Below, piece after piece: positions 16,206-26,415 of a stretch of 64,000 nt of DNA. The stretch comes from Streptomyces hawaiiensis (GTDB taxonomy: Bacteria > Actinomycetota > Actinomycetes > Streptomycetales > Streptomycetaceae). The notes beneath the pieces were generated by a model. That model did no database searches. It was not told the origin of the DNA and saw only the letters and a program-made list of their open reading frames with translations. Every line of letters begins with the position of its first letter. The stretch's first letter is position 1. A program made the translations under genes and the position numbers. The DNA is taken from positions 3,968,001 to 4,032,000 of the forward strand of contig NZ_CP021978.1 of the NCBI RefSeq assembly GCF_004803895.1, read 5' to 3'.

Positions 16206-18236
16206 TCAGCCGGTGAGCTGGACGACCACCTCCTGCTCATCCGCGTGCCGCTCCTCCTGCTCGGCCGCGGCCTTGCAGGCCAGGACGTTGACCGCCGCGT
16301 TGAACCGCTCCATCGAGGTGGGACGGTCCGGGCCCAGGACGTACTCCTTCAGAACCCGGCGCTCGGGCGCCATGGGGTCGTGCCCCGGCTCGCGGACCGC
16401 GTCGAGGATCTCCGGCAGACGGGTGCAGTCCCGGTCGAGGAGGTAGGCGCCCCCGGCCGTCGTGTAGGCGGCCCGGAAGGCGTCGTCGGACAGGCCGTTC
16501 GCGTTGGTCAGGACGTACGGCTTGAGACTCGCCACGAAGTCCGCGACCACGGACGACACATCGCTGATCAGGATGTCGGCTTGGTCGAAGCACTCGTACA
16601 GCGTGGGCAGTTGCTTGACGATCACCTGGTGGAGGACCGGACCCCGGCTCTCCCGGAAGAGCCGGTGCCACTCGGCACGCAGCTCGTGCCACTCGGCCTC
16701 CCCGTCCAGACCGGCCGGGCGGGCCTCGCGGGTCTGCTGGGCGTCGTCGCCGCCGAGCCGCCCGGACAGTTCGCCGAGCCGCGCCTGGATCTCCGCGAGC
16801 CGCGGGCGAGCAGTGGCGATCGCGGCCTCGGCTTCCTGGCCGCCACGCCGCTCGTTGTCGGCACGCAGCAGCTCCCGGATGGCCCGGTCCGCCTCGGCCG
16901 CCTCACGGGAGCGCTTGCCGGTGAGGGGATGCGGCTTGTAGAGGACCCGGACGTTCTCGGCGAGCAGCTTCTCGACCAGCGGCACGCCCATCGGGATCAG
17001 GGACGTGTGGCAGTCGTCGTCGCTCCAGCCCTCCCAGGTGGGCGCGTACAGCACGGTCGGCAGCGGCCCCGGCACATGGTCGGCGTGCAGCCGGATCGAC
17101 GACAGCTGCGGGCGGCCCACCTCGACGATCGCCGAGTCGCTGATGGCGTGCCGCACCCGCTGGTAGCGGTCGCGCCCGGCCCGCCCGGCCACCCAGATCT
17201 CGTCGTACACCTTGCTCACCCGGTTGCTGCTGGCGAGCTTGTCGCTGTCACCGTGCCCGATGAAGACGTGCTTGGACTCGGCGACGCGCAGCATGTGCAC
17301 GTTCTTGCCCGCGTTGCCCGGGTAGAGCACGACCCGCAGCTCGGGCAGCTCCAGCTGCGCCACGTCGTCGGCCTTCGGTATGCACACGACAGGGATCGAC
17401 GTACGGCTGAGGTAGCGGAACGACGCCCGCTCCCTCAGGATGATCAACGGCCGCCGGTCGAGCTGCTCCAGCGTCTCGATCCACATGTTGACCTGGTACA
17501 TGAAGTCCCGGGACACGGCCGCGAAACTGAAGTACAGCGCCACCTCCGGCCGGTACCCGGCGAGTTGCCGGTTGAGCTCGGCGATCACCTCGTCGCCCGA
17601 CGGCATCCGGCGGGCCCGGCGCAACTGCCCGAGCAGCGCCACCACGGCCGCGACCGCGAACCCGGCGGTGAGGGCGAAGCCGATGCCCGCGGGCTGCCAC
17701 GCCCCGGCCGCGAGCGCGGCGAGCAGCCCGGCATGGGCCGGCAGGTCCAGGTGCAGCAGCTTGCGCAGGAAACGCCGGTAGAGGAGAGCGGGCGGCGACT
17801 GCGGGATGCCCGCCCCGCTCATGTCGAGGTTGCGCACGACGACCGGCAGCGTGCGCCGCCGCCGGATGGCGTGATGCACCGCCGTATAGAGGATCACCAC
17901 GGTGAAGTGGGCGCTGAACACGGCCAGCGCGGCCACCAGCACCGCGTCGGACGCGTCCATCCGGTCGGCCAGCGCGAGCAGCATCACCGTCCGCACGGCG
18001 AACCGCATCGTCCGGGTCAGCTGCAACGCGGCCAGCCGCCGCACGAAGGCGGGAGCGCGGGTGTGCAGCACCTCGTCCACGACGTACGTCACGGCCGAGG
18101 CGGCCACGAAACCCCACAGTGACGGGAGCAGCGCGAAGACGGGCAGGGCGGCGAAACCGGCGGCGAAGAGAAACACAAGCAAAAGGTCGGTCTTCCCGCG
18201 CACACGCAGGACACCGCACAGCCAACGGAACGTCAT
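16206..18236 (-). CDS. CDP-glycerol glycerophosphotransferase (TagB/TagF-like) membrane protein, 676 aa
   Basis: An N-terminal membrane region of several helices (~16-165) precedes a TagB/TagF-type transferase (~220-660). Motifs are FIGHGDSDKLASSNRVSKVYDEIWVAG, TVLYAPTWEGW (~400), YKPHP, and ILISDVSSVVADFVASLKPYVLTN, the CDP-polyol binding signature. These enzymes polymerise glycerol-phosphate type wall polymers. A helical insert rich in Arg/Glu/Ala (around 455-520) is larger than usual. The start at 18236 (MTFRWLC) is favoured, but an in-frame GTG at 18353 would add 39 residues. No other wall-polymer gene is adjacent. Confidence 0.85.
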   Translation of the reverse strand: MTFRWLCGVLRVRGKTDLLLVFLFAAGFAALPVFALLPSLWGFVAASAVTYVVDEVLHTRAPAFVRRLAALQLTRTMRFAVRTVMLLALADRMDASDAVLVAALAVFSAHFTVVILYTAVHHAIRRRRTLPVVVRNLDMSGAGIPQSPPALLYRRFLRKLLHLDLPAHAGLLAALAAGAWQPAGIGFALTAGFAVAAVVALLGQLRRARRMPSGDEVIAELNRQLAGYRPEVALYFSFAAVSRDFMYQVNMWIETLEQLDRRPLIILRERASFRYLSRTSIPVVCIPKADDVAQLELPELRVVLYPGNAGKNVHMLRVAESKHVFIGHGDSDKLASSNRVSKVYDEIWVAGRAGRDRYQRVRHAISDSAIVEVGRPQLSSIRLHADHVPGPLPTVLYAPTWEGWSDDDCHTSLIPMGVPLVEKLLAENVRVLYKPHPLTGKRSREAAEADRAIRELLRADNERRGGQEAEAAIATARPRLAEIQARLGELSGRLGGDDAQQTREARPAGLDGEAEWHELRAEWHRLFRESRGPVLHQVIVKQLPTLYECFDQADILISDVSSVVADFVASLKPYVLTNANGLSDDAFRAAYTTAGGAYLLDRDCTRLPEILDAVREPGHDPMAPERRVLKEYVLGPDRPTSMERFNAAVNVLACKAAAEQEERHADEQEVVVQLTG

Positions 18237-18371
18237 GAAGAGACTTTCTCTGGGAAAGGACGTGTCTTCCGGGGCGGCGTGCGGTGGGGCGTACGCCGGT
18301 GTGTACGCGCGATACGCCTGTTCGACGGCAGGGGTGGACGAATGGTTGTACACCCATCGGCCACCAGTACT

Positions 18372-18617
18372 TCACCGTGACTTCGGCTCCCGGTTCACCT
18401 GCCGTACGCGGGCCCGCAGCGTCTCCCGCACGGGCAGCGAGCGCAGTACGTCGGTGAGATGCTCGGCCGTCCGTACGTTGCACCGCCCCAGATCGACCAG
18501 GGCGAACGGCTCGTCACTCGCGCCGGTCACCGGATCGACGCCCAGCGACGGCAGCACGACCCCGACTCCCGCGAGGGCGTTCCGCAGCGACTCCACGATC
18601 TCTTCGGTCGAGCGCAC
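18372..18617 (-). CDS. Conserved hypothetical protein, 81 aa
   Basis: A small acidic protein (MRSTEEIVESLRNALAGVGVVLPSLGVDPVTG...). The GTG at 18617 is chosen because a full GGAGG sits eight bases upstream on the minus strand; longer versions are possible. It is divergent from the XRE regulator at 18731 and upstream of the TagB-like gene. Small partner proteins are often encoded beside DUF5753/DUF397 pairs in Streptomyces, so it may belong to that module, but its function is unknown. Confidence 0.65.
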   Translation of the reverse strand: MRSTEEIVESLRNALAGVGVVLPSLGVDPVTGASDEPFALVDLGRCNVRTAEHLTDVLRSLPVRETLRARVRQVNREPKSR

Positions 18618-18730
18618 CTTTTCAACCTCCACGCTGAGTTTGTGATTCACCACACAGCGTGGCCGACACGTCTCTAACCTGGCCACATACGGCAGCCCAA
18701 CAACCCGATGTGTACGACAGGGAGTTGCCC

Positions 18731-19570
18731 ATGCCCGGATCCCGGGACCTCGACCCGTCCTCCTCCCCGCGAGCCCTCCTGGGCGCCGAACTCCGCCACG
18801 CCCGCGAGAAGGCCGGCCTGAGCCAGGAGGACCTGGGCCAACGGCTGTTCGTGAGCGGGTCGTTCATCGGTCAGCTGGAGGCGGGGACACGGCGGATGCA
18901 GGTTGAGTACGCACGGCTGCTGGACGAGGTGCTGGGGACGGAGGACTTCTTCCAGCGGAACTGCGGGGCGGCGGCGAAGTCGAAGTATCCAGAGCACTTT
19001 GCGGAGGCGGCGGAGGCGGAGGCCCGGGCTACGGCCATCAGGGAGTTCGCGTCGATGCTGATCCCCGGCCTGCTCCAGACCCCGGCCTACGCCCGGGCGG
19101 TGTGCCGCGCGTATCAGCCGACGGCACCAGACGAGGAGATCGAGAAGAGGGTGGCCGCCCGAATGGAGCGGACCCATATCCTCGACGATCCAACAAAGCC
19201 GTTGTTGTGGGCGGTGATTGACGAGTCTGCGTTGCGTCGGATGACAGGTGGGGCGGCGGTCATGGCAGAGGCCTTGCGACACATCACCGACCTGGCCCGC
19301 CGAAGCCGGTCCATCGTGCAGGTGCTGCCGTTCGATGCGGGGGCGCACCCCGCCATGCAAGGGTGCGTCAAGCTGATGGACTTCGACGACGCGCCACCGT
19401 TGGCATACCTCGAAGGCGTGGGCACCGGGCGGCTGGATGACGACCCCGCAACCGTCGCGGAGTACCGCTTCTACTACGAGTTTCTCGCGGCCTCCGCACT
19501 CTCGCCGAAGAAGTCTCTAGCCCTACTCGAAGGGATGGCCCAGGATTACGACCATGAGGAACACGCCTGA
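18731..19570 (+). CDS. XRE-family helix-turn-helix regulator with DUF5753 domain, 279 aa
   Basis: An N-terminal HTH_XRE domain (residues ~18-75; LGAELRHAREKAGLSQEDLGQRLFVSGSFIGQLEAGTRRM) precedes a DUF5753 domain (~95-270; EARATAIREFASMLIPGLLQTPAYARAV, LPFDAGAHPAMQG). This is the WhiJ-like family, very expanded in Streptomyces and tied to development and antibiotic control. An SD (GGGAG) precedes the ATG at 18731. The following DUF397 gene overlaps it by 17 bp, the standard pairing, so the two are translationally coupled. Confidence 0.92.
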   Translation: MPGSRDLDPSSSPRALLGAELRHAREKAGLSQEDLGQRLFVSGSFIGQLEAGTRRMQVEYARLLDEVLGTEDFFQRNCGAAAKSKYPEHFAEAAEAEARATAIREFASMLIPGLLQTPAYARAVCRAYQPTAPDEEIEKRVAARMERTHILDDPTKPLLWAVIDESALRRMTGGAAVMAEALRHITDLARRSRSIVQVLPFDAGAHPAMQGCVKLMDFDDAPPLAYLEGVGTGRLDDDPATVAEYRFYYEFLAASALSPKKSLALLEGMAQDYDHEEHA

Positions 19571-19766
19571 GTACGACCTGAGCACGGCCAGCTGGTACAA
19601 GTCCAGCTACAGCGGCGGGAGCGGTGACAACTGCCTGGAAGTCACCCAGGCATTCCCCACGGTCGTCCCCGTCCGCGACTCCAAGACCCCCGACGGCCCG
19701 AAGCTCGTGTTCCGGGCCGGAGCCTGGGCCGCGTTCGTCGCAAACCTCAAGGACGAGACGGCCTGA
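19554..19766 (+). CDS. DUF397 protein (BldB/WhiJ-partner type), 70 aa
   Basis: A typical DUF397 protein: ASWYKSSYSGGSGDNCLEVT at the N-terminus and VPVRDSKTPDGPKLVFRAGAWAAFVANLK at the C-terminus. DUF397 proteins are partners or antagonists of the XRE-DUF5753 regulator encoded immediately upstream, like bldB and the whiJ system. The 17-bp overlap with the regulator fixes the stoichiometry. Length and motif order are normal. Confidence 0.92.
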   Translation: MRNTPEYDLSTASWYKSSYSGGSGDNCLEVTQAFPTVVPVRDSKTPDGPKLVFRAGAWAAFVANLKDETA

Positions 19767-19908
19767 GCTTCGGGACCCGGGCTTCGAGCCCTCTTTTCAA
19801 GGAATGGGTGGAGGGCCTCAACCCGCCCTCCCACCCGATGTGTTGACGCGACGCTTCCGGCTTGCCACGGACAGTCACGAACCTCTAACGTTCCCTGCAC
19901 CAAGCAAC

Positions 19909-19943
19909 AGCCCCCGCCAGGTGCGCCAACACCTGCGGGGGCT
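19909..19943 (+). promoter_or_regulatory. GC-rich hairpin between the DUF397 gene and the next regulator-like gene
   Basis: AGCCCCCGCCAGGTG (19909-19923), loop CGCCAA, then CACCTGCGGGGGCT (19930-19943): 14 pairs with one bulged C. No T tract follows. It could terminate the XRE-DUF397 transcript or act as a leader structure, since the ATG at 19973 is only 29 bases away. Confidence 0.6.
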
Positions 19944-19952
19944 TACCAACGA

Positions 19953-19970
19953 GATCGAGAGCAATCGATC
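19953..19970 (+). promoter_or_regulatory. Small hairpin holding the only SD-like stretch of the 282-aa gene
   Basis: GATCGA (19953-19958) pairs exactly with TCGATC (19965-19970). The stem and loop include the only purine-rich SD candidate (GAGAG) before the ATG at 19973. Together with the larger hairpin 9 bp upstream, this suggests translational control of the gene. Confidence 0.45.
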
Positions 19971-19972
19971 CC

Positions 19973-20821
19973 ATGGATGAAGCCAACTTTAGTGCTGCCT
20001 CCCCGTCCACGCATCCCATGGCGAGCCCGGGCTACGGCAAGCGCTCCACCCCCGACCAACTCCCCCGTACAAACCAAGACTTCGCACAGCTCCCACCCCG
20101 CGAAGCCGCCATCGCCGCCTACCTCGACCGGCTCCCCGACGGCGCGGACATCTCCGTAAAGACGCTGGCCAAGCAGCTCCCCTACGGACAGTGCGCCCTC
20201 GGCACCGCCCTCAACCGCATCCAGCAAGCGGGCCACCTGCGCCGAGGCCGGGAGTGTGTGACGGCCGACGACGGCAGCTCCCGCTGGATCACCCGATCGT
20301 GGTTCTCGCGTACCGCCCGGGACGATGACTGGTGGGCCGCCTTCACCCGCGGCGACGTACCGCAGCAGGCAGCGCGCCCCACCCGCTCCCGGGCGCACAT
20401 CCTCCTCGCCGCACTCGGCCGCACGGCCTCCGCCCTGTCCCTCTCCGAGGCAGACTGCGCGACGCTCGCCCCACTCGTTGCGGACTGGTTCGCACGGGGC
20501 GCCTCGGAGGACGACGTACTGCGAGCGCTCACAGCCGGCCTTCCGACGCCCGTCCACCATGCCGCAGCCCTGGTCCGCACCCGCCTGACCAGCAAACTTC
20601 CACCCCAGCCCGCCCCGCGCCCGCCCCTACGGGTCCTGGAGTGCGCGAACTGCGGCGCTCCGGGGCGTCCGGAAACCCTGCCAGGGGGCCGATGCAGCGC
20701 CTGCCGGGGCGAACGTGCCCCCGCACAACCCCCTGCACCCCTGTCCGCCCCCACGGTCCACGACCGCGCGGCCGGGATCCGCGCGGCGATGTCCCGACGA
20801 CGCCACGATTGCGCCGACTGA
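19973..20821 (+). CDS. Winged-helix-like protein with C-terminal zinc ribbon, 282 aa
   Basis: Residues ~40-90 look like a winged helix (LPPREAAIAAYLDRLPDGADISVKTLAKQ ... LNRIQQAGHLRRGRE), a basic/helical middle part follows, and the C-terminus carries a treble Cys pattern (CANCGAPGRPETLPGGRCSAC, ~222-242) typical of a zinc ribbon. This points to a DNA-binding regulator or replication-associated protein of a Streptomyces-specific family. It is preceded by two hairpins with no clear exposed SD. No function beyond nucleic-acid binding is claimed. Confidence 0.7.
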   Translation: MDEANFSAASPSTHPMASPGYGKRSTPDQLPRTNQDFAQLPPREAAIAAYLDRLPDGADISVKTLAKQLPYGQCALGTALNRIQQAGHLRRGRECVTADDGSSRWITRSWFSRTARDDDWWAAFTRGDVPQQAARPTRSRAHILLAALGRTASALSLSEADCATLAPLVADWFARGASEDDVLRALTAGLPTPVHHAAALVRTRLTSKLPPQPAPRPPLRVLECANCGAPGRPETLPGGRCSACRGERAPAQPPAPLSAPTVHDRAAGIRAAMSRRRHDCAD

Positions 20822-20834
20822 CGACAATGGACCC

Positions 20835-21404
20835 ATGAACCACGCCCAGCTCACCGCCCTAGGCCGTGCCCTCCGACTTCTCGGTGAGCACGGGGAAGCC
20901 CTCAGCTCCGACACTCCCGACGCCAAGCTGCACGAGGTCAAGGCCGACCTGAAGCGCGCCTTGGACCTGCTCGACGAGAGCGTCTCGGGCGCCGCGCCCA
21001 CCACCCGCTGCCACGAGCACCCGAACGGCCCGGTCGACGAGGCCGCCCCGGACCTGTGCCTGCTGTGCGAGACCCGGCGCAGAGCGGCCCGCCGGAACGA
21101 GTTCAACGGCCCTCCCCCCCAGCACCAGCCCGCCGAACCCGCGCCGTCCCGCTACGGCGTGCGCGGCGACCGTCCCCAGCCCCAGCAGCGCTGGCTGGCG
21201 GAGCTGTGGAACGGCCAGGCCTGGCAGCTGTGCGGCACCCCGCGCCGGGACCGCCGCGAGGCGGAGCTGTTCATCGCGGCCCAGCGCAAGGCTCCCCGGG
21301 CCGCCATGGCGTACCGGCTGGTGCACGAGTTCACCGACTACGAGGTGCTGCGGGTGTGGGGGACGCCGGTGAAGGTGGACATCGAGCCCATGGGCAACCT
21401 TTAG
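20835..21404 (+). CDS. Conserved hypothetical protein, 189 aa
   Basis: It starts 13 bp after the preceding gene (ATG 20835), so it is probably co-transcribed. An N-terminal helical segment (TALGRALRLLGEHGEAL ... LKRALDLLDES) is followed by a CHEHP...CLLCE cysteine/histidine cluster (~59-79) and a C-terminal part with WLAELWNGQAWQLCGTPRRDRREAELFIAAQ. The His/Cys cluster may bind zinc. No family function is recognised. Confidence 0.65.
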   Translation: MNHAQLTALGRALRLLGEHGEALSSDTPDAKLHEVKADLKRALDLLDESVSGAAPTTRCHEHPNGPVDEAAPDLCLLCETRRRAARRNEFNGPPPQHQPAEPAPSRYGVRGDRPQPQQRWLAELWNGQAWQLCGTPRRDRREAELFIAAQRKAPRAAMAYRLVHEFTDYEVLRVWGTPVKVDIEPMGNL

Positions 21405-21414
21405 CGGACCGAGC

Positions 21415-22971
21415 TCACAGCAGCGGCAGGGGCAGGAACTCGTGCCCCTCCCACAGCCGCCGCGACCGCTCCTCCGGGTACGCCGTGACCACCGGCTCCG
21501 CGTCCAGCACCCGCACCAGCCGCTCCGCGTCGTCGTACGCGGGCCAGCCCGGGTCGCCCGTCCTCGCGAAGGACGTCCAGGAGGAACGGAAACTCGACGA
21601 CAGTGAAAGCGCCTCGGCGGACGGCTCCGCACCCGCGAACAGCAAAAGCCCCAGGTCCGCCCCGTACGTGCCGAACAGCAGCGGGATGTCCAGGCCGTGG
21701 CAGGCGCCGAGCGCGCCGCCGTTGCCCGGCGCCGGAAAGGTCAGTTCGTAGACGTGCGCGCTGCCGCCGCCCGCGCGCTGGGCCTCGGCCAGGTGCAGGG
21801 AGGGCATGTTGAACAGCCAGTCCGTCTGGACGCGTTCGTAGAGCTCGCTCGGGGAGGCGTCGGGGAAGGCCGCGCGGTAGGCCTGTTCGCCGTCGGGGCC
21901 GGGGGCGAACAGGCGCAGAGCCGAGGCCGCCCGCTCGTCGGTGATCTGGCCGAGTTGGCCCGCCATGGCGACGAAGAGGCGGTACTCGTCGCGGTTGTGG
22001 CCGACGAGGAGGTCGACGTCCCTGGCCGAACCGGACCTCAGCGCCTGCCAGGGGGTCGTCGCCAGGACCTCCCCGTCGACCACCGGGGAGAAGGGCGTGA
22101 CCGTGGGCGCCGCCTGGCCCCAGCGGTCGACGCGCTGAAGCATCTTGGCGCTCAGCGTCTCACCCGCCGACGTCAGCCGGTGCGGATCGATCGTGGAGAG
22201 GTCGGCGACCGTCGGGCGCAGACCCACCTCGGCGGCCAGAGCGAGGCCGATGTCCCGGGCCAGTGCGTCGGAGAAGAACGTCCCCGGCACGCTCTGCGCG
22301 ATCGCCCGCCGGAACAGACCGGCGGCGCGAGGCATGGAGAGCAGCGAGGCGACCGAACCGGCGCCGGCCGATTCACCGAAGACCGTGACCTGGCCGGGGT
22401 CGCCGCCGAAGGACTCGATGTTGTCCCGCACCCATTCCAGGGCGGCCACCTGGTCGAGCAGGCCGCGGTTGGCGGGAGCTCCCTCGATGAACGCGAAACC
22501 CTCCATGCCCACGCGGTAGTTGAGGGACACAACCACCACCTCGCCGTCGGCGGCGATGTGCCGGGCGTCGTAGCCGGGGCTGCCGGAGTGGCCGAGCTTG
22601 TAGGCACCGCCGTAGATCCACACCATCACCGGGCGCCGGGCGGCCGGGTCGGTCTCGGGGGTCCAGACGTTGACCGTGAGCCACTCGTCGCCGTCGGGCC
22701 CGCCGAGCAGGCCCGGGCCGCCCAGGTTGCCGAGGTCCTGCGGGGGCGGCGGGCCGAAGGCGCAGGCGTCCCGTATGCCGTCCCAGGCGGGGGCGGGGCG
22801 CGGGGCCATGAAGCGTGCCTCGCCCACCGGGGGTGCGGCGAACGGGATGCCGCGGAAGACCGCGAGCCCCGCCTCCCTCCGGCCCCGGACGGCACCGGCG
22901 GTTGTGCGCACCACCGGTGCGGGCTGCTCGGACGGGCCGCCCGCCGAGGGACGGGACTCGGTCGACGTCAT
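21415..22971 (-). CDS. Type-B carboxylesterase/lipase, 518 aa
   Basis: An alpha/beta-hydrolase of the COesterase family. The N-terminal FRGIPFAAPPVGEARF motif, the oxyanion region MVWIYGGAY (~116-124), the nucleophile elbow GESAG (199-203, Ser201), and a later HGLDIPLLFG segment supply the catalytic apparatus. The length (~500) is normal. There is no signal peptide, so it is cytoplasmic. The natural substrate is unknown; members hydrolyse carboxylic esters. It is convergent with the 189-aa gene, and only 89 bp separate it from the OYE gene. Confidence 0.92.
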   Translation of the reverse strand: MTSTESRPSAGGPSEQPAPVVRTTAGAVRGRREAGLAVFRGIPFAAPPVGEARFMAPRPAPAWDGIRDACAFGPPPPQDLGNLGGPGLLGGPDGDEWLTVNVWTPETDPAARRPVMVWIYGGAYKLGHSGSPGYDARHIAADGEVVVVSLNYRVGMEGFAFIEGAPANRGLLDQVAALEWVRDNIESFGGDPGQVTVFGESAGAGSVASLLSMPRAAGLFRRAIAQSVPGTFFSDALARDIGLALAAEVGLRPTVADLSTIDPHRLTSAGETLSAKMLQRVDRWGQAAPTVTPFSPVVDGEVLATTPWQALRSGSARDVDLLVGHNRDEYRLFVAMAGQLGQITDERAASALRLFAPGPDGEQAYRAAFPDASPSELYERVQTDWLFNMPSLHLAEAQRAGGGSAHVYELTFPAPGNGGALGACHGLDIPLLFGTYGADLGLLLFAGAEPSAEALSLSSSFRSSWTSFARTGDPGWPAYDDAERLVRVLDAEPVVTAYPEERSRRLWEGHEFLPLPLL

Positions 22972-23060
22972 CTGGATCTCCTCACGACATGCCGGTGAAC
23001 AGGCGCTCAGTCAGTGTCCTTGACTGACGCAAGCAGATCCAGAGGCGCAGGAGGCAGGGG

Positions 23061-24188
23061 TCAGCTGAGGGTCTTCAGCGACACGGGGTTGTACGGCGCG
23101 AGGTCCTCAAGGCGGCCGTCGAGCACCTTGCGGGCCCAGTCGGGGTCCTGGAGCAGGGCGCGGCCGACGGCGACCATCTCGAACTCGTCGCGCTCGAAGC
23201 GGTCGAGGAGGTTGTCGAGGTCGCCGACCTCGGCGCCGTGGCCCTGGAAGGACTTGAGGAAGTCCCCTCCGTTCAGGCCGACCGAGCCGACGGTGATGGT
23301 GGGCTTGCCGGTGAGCTTCTTGGTCCAGCCGGCCAGGTTGAGGTCGGAGTCGTCGAACTCCGGGACCCAGTAGCGGCGGGTGGAGGCGTGGAAGGCGTCG
23401 ACGCCGGCGGCGGCGAGCGGGGTCAGGATGGCCTCCAGCTCCTCCGGGGTCTCGGCGAGGCGGGCGTCGTAGGCCTCCTGCTTCCACTGGGAGTAGCGGA
23501 AGATGACGGGGAAGTCGGCGGAGACGGTCTCGCGGACGGCCGCGACGATCTCCTCCGAGAGCTTGGCGCGGGCGACCCGGTCGCCGCCGTAGGCGTCGGT
23601 GCGGCGGTTGGTGCCCTCCCAGAGGAACTGGTCGAGCAGGTAGCCGTGGGCGCCGTGCAGTTCGACACCGTCGAAGCCGATGCGCTCGGCGGCGGCCGCG
23701 GCCTCGGCGAACGCGCCGATGACGGCGTCGATGTCGGCCTGGGTCATGGCCTTGCCGGTGGGCTCGGTCGCGCCGATGCGCAGGCCGGAGGGGCCGACGG
23801 CCGGGGCGTCGGCGACGGGCGGCTCGCCCTGGTTGCGGACCATGCCGATGTGCCACAGCTGCGGCACGATCGTGCCGCCCGCGGCGTGCACCGCCTCGGC
23901 GACCTTCGCCCAGCCCGCGAGCTGCTCCTCCCCGTGGAACCGCGGCACACGGTCGCTCTGCCCGGCCGAGTCGTGGCCGACGTAGGTGCCCTCGGTGACG
24001 ATCAGGCCGACTCCGGCGGCGGCGCGGCGCGCGTAGTACGAGACGACGTCCTCGCCGGGCACACCGCCCGGGGAGAACATGCGGGTCATCGGCGCCATCG
24101 CGATCCGGTTCGGAACGGTCAGGCCGCCCAGCGTTACGGGCCGGGACAGGATTTCGGCGGCGCGGGAAGCGGAGGCGGCGAGAGTCAC
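23061..24188 (-). CDS. NADH:flavin oxidoreductase (Old Yellow Enzyme family), 375 aa
   Basis: An FMN-dependent ene-reductase-type barrel. Signature pieces are TVPNRIAMAPMTRMFSPGG near the N-terminus, VPQLWHIG, GFDGVELHGAHGYLLDQFLW, RVARAKLSEEIVAAVRETV, and a C-terminal EMVAVGRALLQDPDW. OYEs reduce activated double bonds with NAD(P)H. Two GTG starts are possible (24188 or 24200) and neither has a convincing SD. The gene reads away from groEL, from which a strong hairpin terminator (24331-24371) insulates it. Confidence 0.9.
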   Translation of the reverse strand: MTLAASASRAAEILSRPVTLGGLTVPNRIAMAPMTRMFSPGGVPGEDVVSYYARRAAAGVGLIVTEGTYVGHDSAGQSDRVPRFHGEEQLAGWAKVAEAVHAAGGTIVPQLWHIGMVRNQGEPPVADAPAVGPSGLRIGATEPTGKAMTQADIDAVIGAFAEAAAAAERIGFDGVELHGAHGYLLDQFLWEGTNRRTDAYGGDRVARAKLSEEIVAAVRETVSADFPVIFRYSQWKQEAYDARLAETPEELEAILTPLAAAGVDAFHASTRRYWVPEFDDSDLNLAGWTKKLTGKPTITVGSVGLNGGDFLKSFQGHGAEVGDLDNLLDRFERDEFEMVAVGRALLQDPDWARKVLDGRLEDLAPYNPVSLKTLS

Positions 24189-24330
24189 GTGGGGGCTCAC
24201 TTTCGGATACCGGAAGGTATGTGCATACGCATAGGACGGACCCAACCTTCAACCATCCGGCCCCGCCCGGGCCATCCCACCCCGGCTGTGATCCCGGCCA
24301 CGCGCCCCGGGCACCCGCCCCGGACACGCC

Positions 24331-24371
24331 CGAGGGCGGTACCTCCTGCCGAACAGGAGGTACCGCCCTCG
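24331..24371. terminator. 18-bp perfect stem terminator after groEL
   Basis: The left arm (24331-24348) and right arm (24354-24371) pair completely around loop CCGAA. It lies 30 bp past the groEL stop on the leftward strand. No clear T-run follows, as is usual in Streptomyces. Confidence 0.8.
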
Positions 24372-24400
24372 GTTAGGACGTTGATCAACCCTCGGGTCGA

Positions 24401-26023
<1,623 letters not shown>

Positions 26024-26149
26024 GTGAAGTGGTCCCTCCAGGACTGGGGGTGATTACTTCGGACCGCGCCCGCGCCCGCGACGGACGGCCCCGACCGGCT
26101 GGTTCCTTGCCCCATCCGGTCCGTGGGCCTCACCGACCCGGTCCTTACG

Positions 26150-26176
26150 TTGTCACTCTCACCTTCAGAGTGCTAA
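26150..26176 (-). promoter_or_regulatory. CIRCE operator, groEL-proximal copy
   Basis: On the minus strand it reads TTAGCACTC, nine bases, GAGTGACAA; the consensus is TTAGCACTC-N9-GAGTGCTAA. It falls around and just after the predicted transcription start, where bound HrcA would block initiation. Confidence 0.85.
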
Positions 26177-26181
26177 CGCAA

Positions 26182-26210
26182 TGATTAGCACTCGACCCCC
26201 GAGAGTGCAA
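26182..26210 (-). promoter_or_regulatory. Vegetative promoter of groEL
   Basis: On the minus strand TTGCAC (26205-26210) and TAATCA (26182-26187) are separated by exactly 17 bp, matching a principal-sigma promoter. The promoter is embedded in the upstream CIRCE. The implied leader is about 150 nt. Confidence 0.75.
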
Positions 26211-26211
26211 G
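26185..26211 (-). promoter_or_regulatory. CIRCE operator, distal copy overlapping the promoter
   Basis: On the minus strand it reads CTTGCACTC, nine bases, GAGTGCTAA. One arm is perfect and the other has two changes. It overlaps the -35 and -10 boxes, and is 8 bp from the second CIRCE. Confidence 0.88.
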
Positions 26212-26341
26212 GCGCGCTCGCGTAGCGAGTGCTCGTTGAGGGGTGGTGGTCGGGTGACGGGCGGGCGCAAGCGCCTTCCAGGGATCGGGCGGGGCAGTCA
26301 GCCGCCTGCGAACACCGCCCGGCGCGCCGTTCGAACAGGCC

Positions 26342-26375
26342 GAAGGGCCCGCACCCCGGGGGGTACGGGCCCTTC
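26342..26375 (-). terminator. Terminator after the cold-shock gene
   Basis: GAAGGGCCCG (26342-26351) pairs with CGGGCCCTTC (26366-26375) around a C/G-rich loop, 41 bp past the cold-shock stop codon on the leftward strand. Confidence 0.7.
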
Positions 26376-26415
26376 TGAGAAGACCGGTCGCTTGAGCGTT
26401 GGTCGTGGTGCGCGT

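Noticed and set aside
18372..21404. The XRE/DUF397 region as a mobile island
   Set aside because: No integrase, transfer gene or flanking direct repeats were seen; such pairs are normal chromosomal genes in Streptomyces.
26168..26193. GAGTGCTAA-N8-TTAGCACTC read as a single inverted CIRCE
   Set aside because: The arm order is opposite to the CIRCE consensus; the same bases are better explained as the inner arms of two adjacent correctly oriented CIRCE elements.
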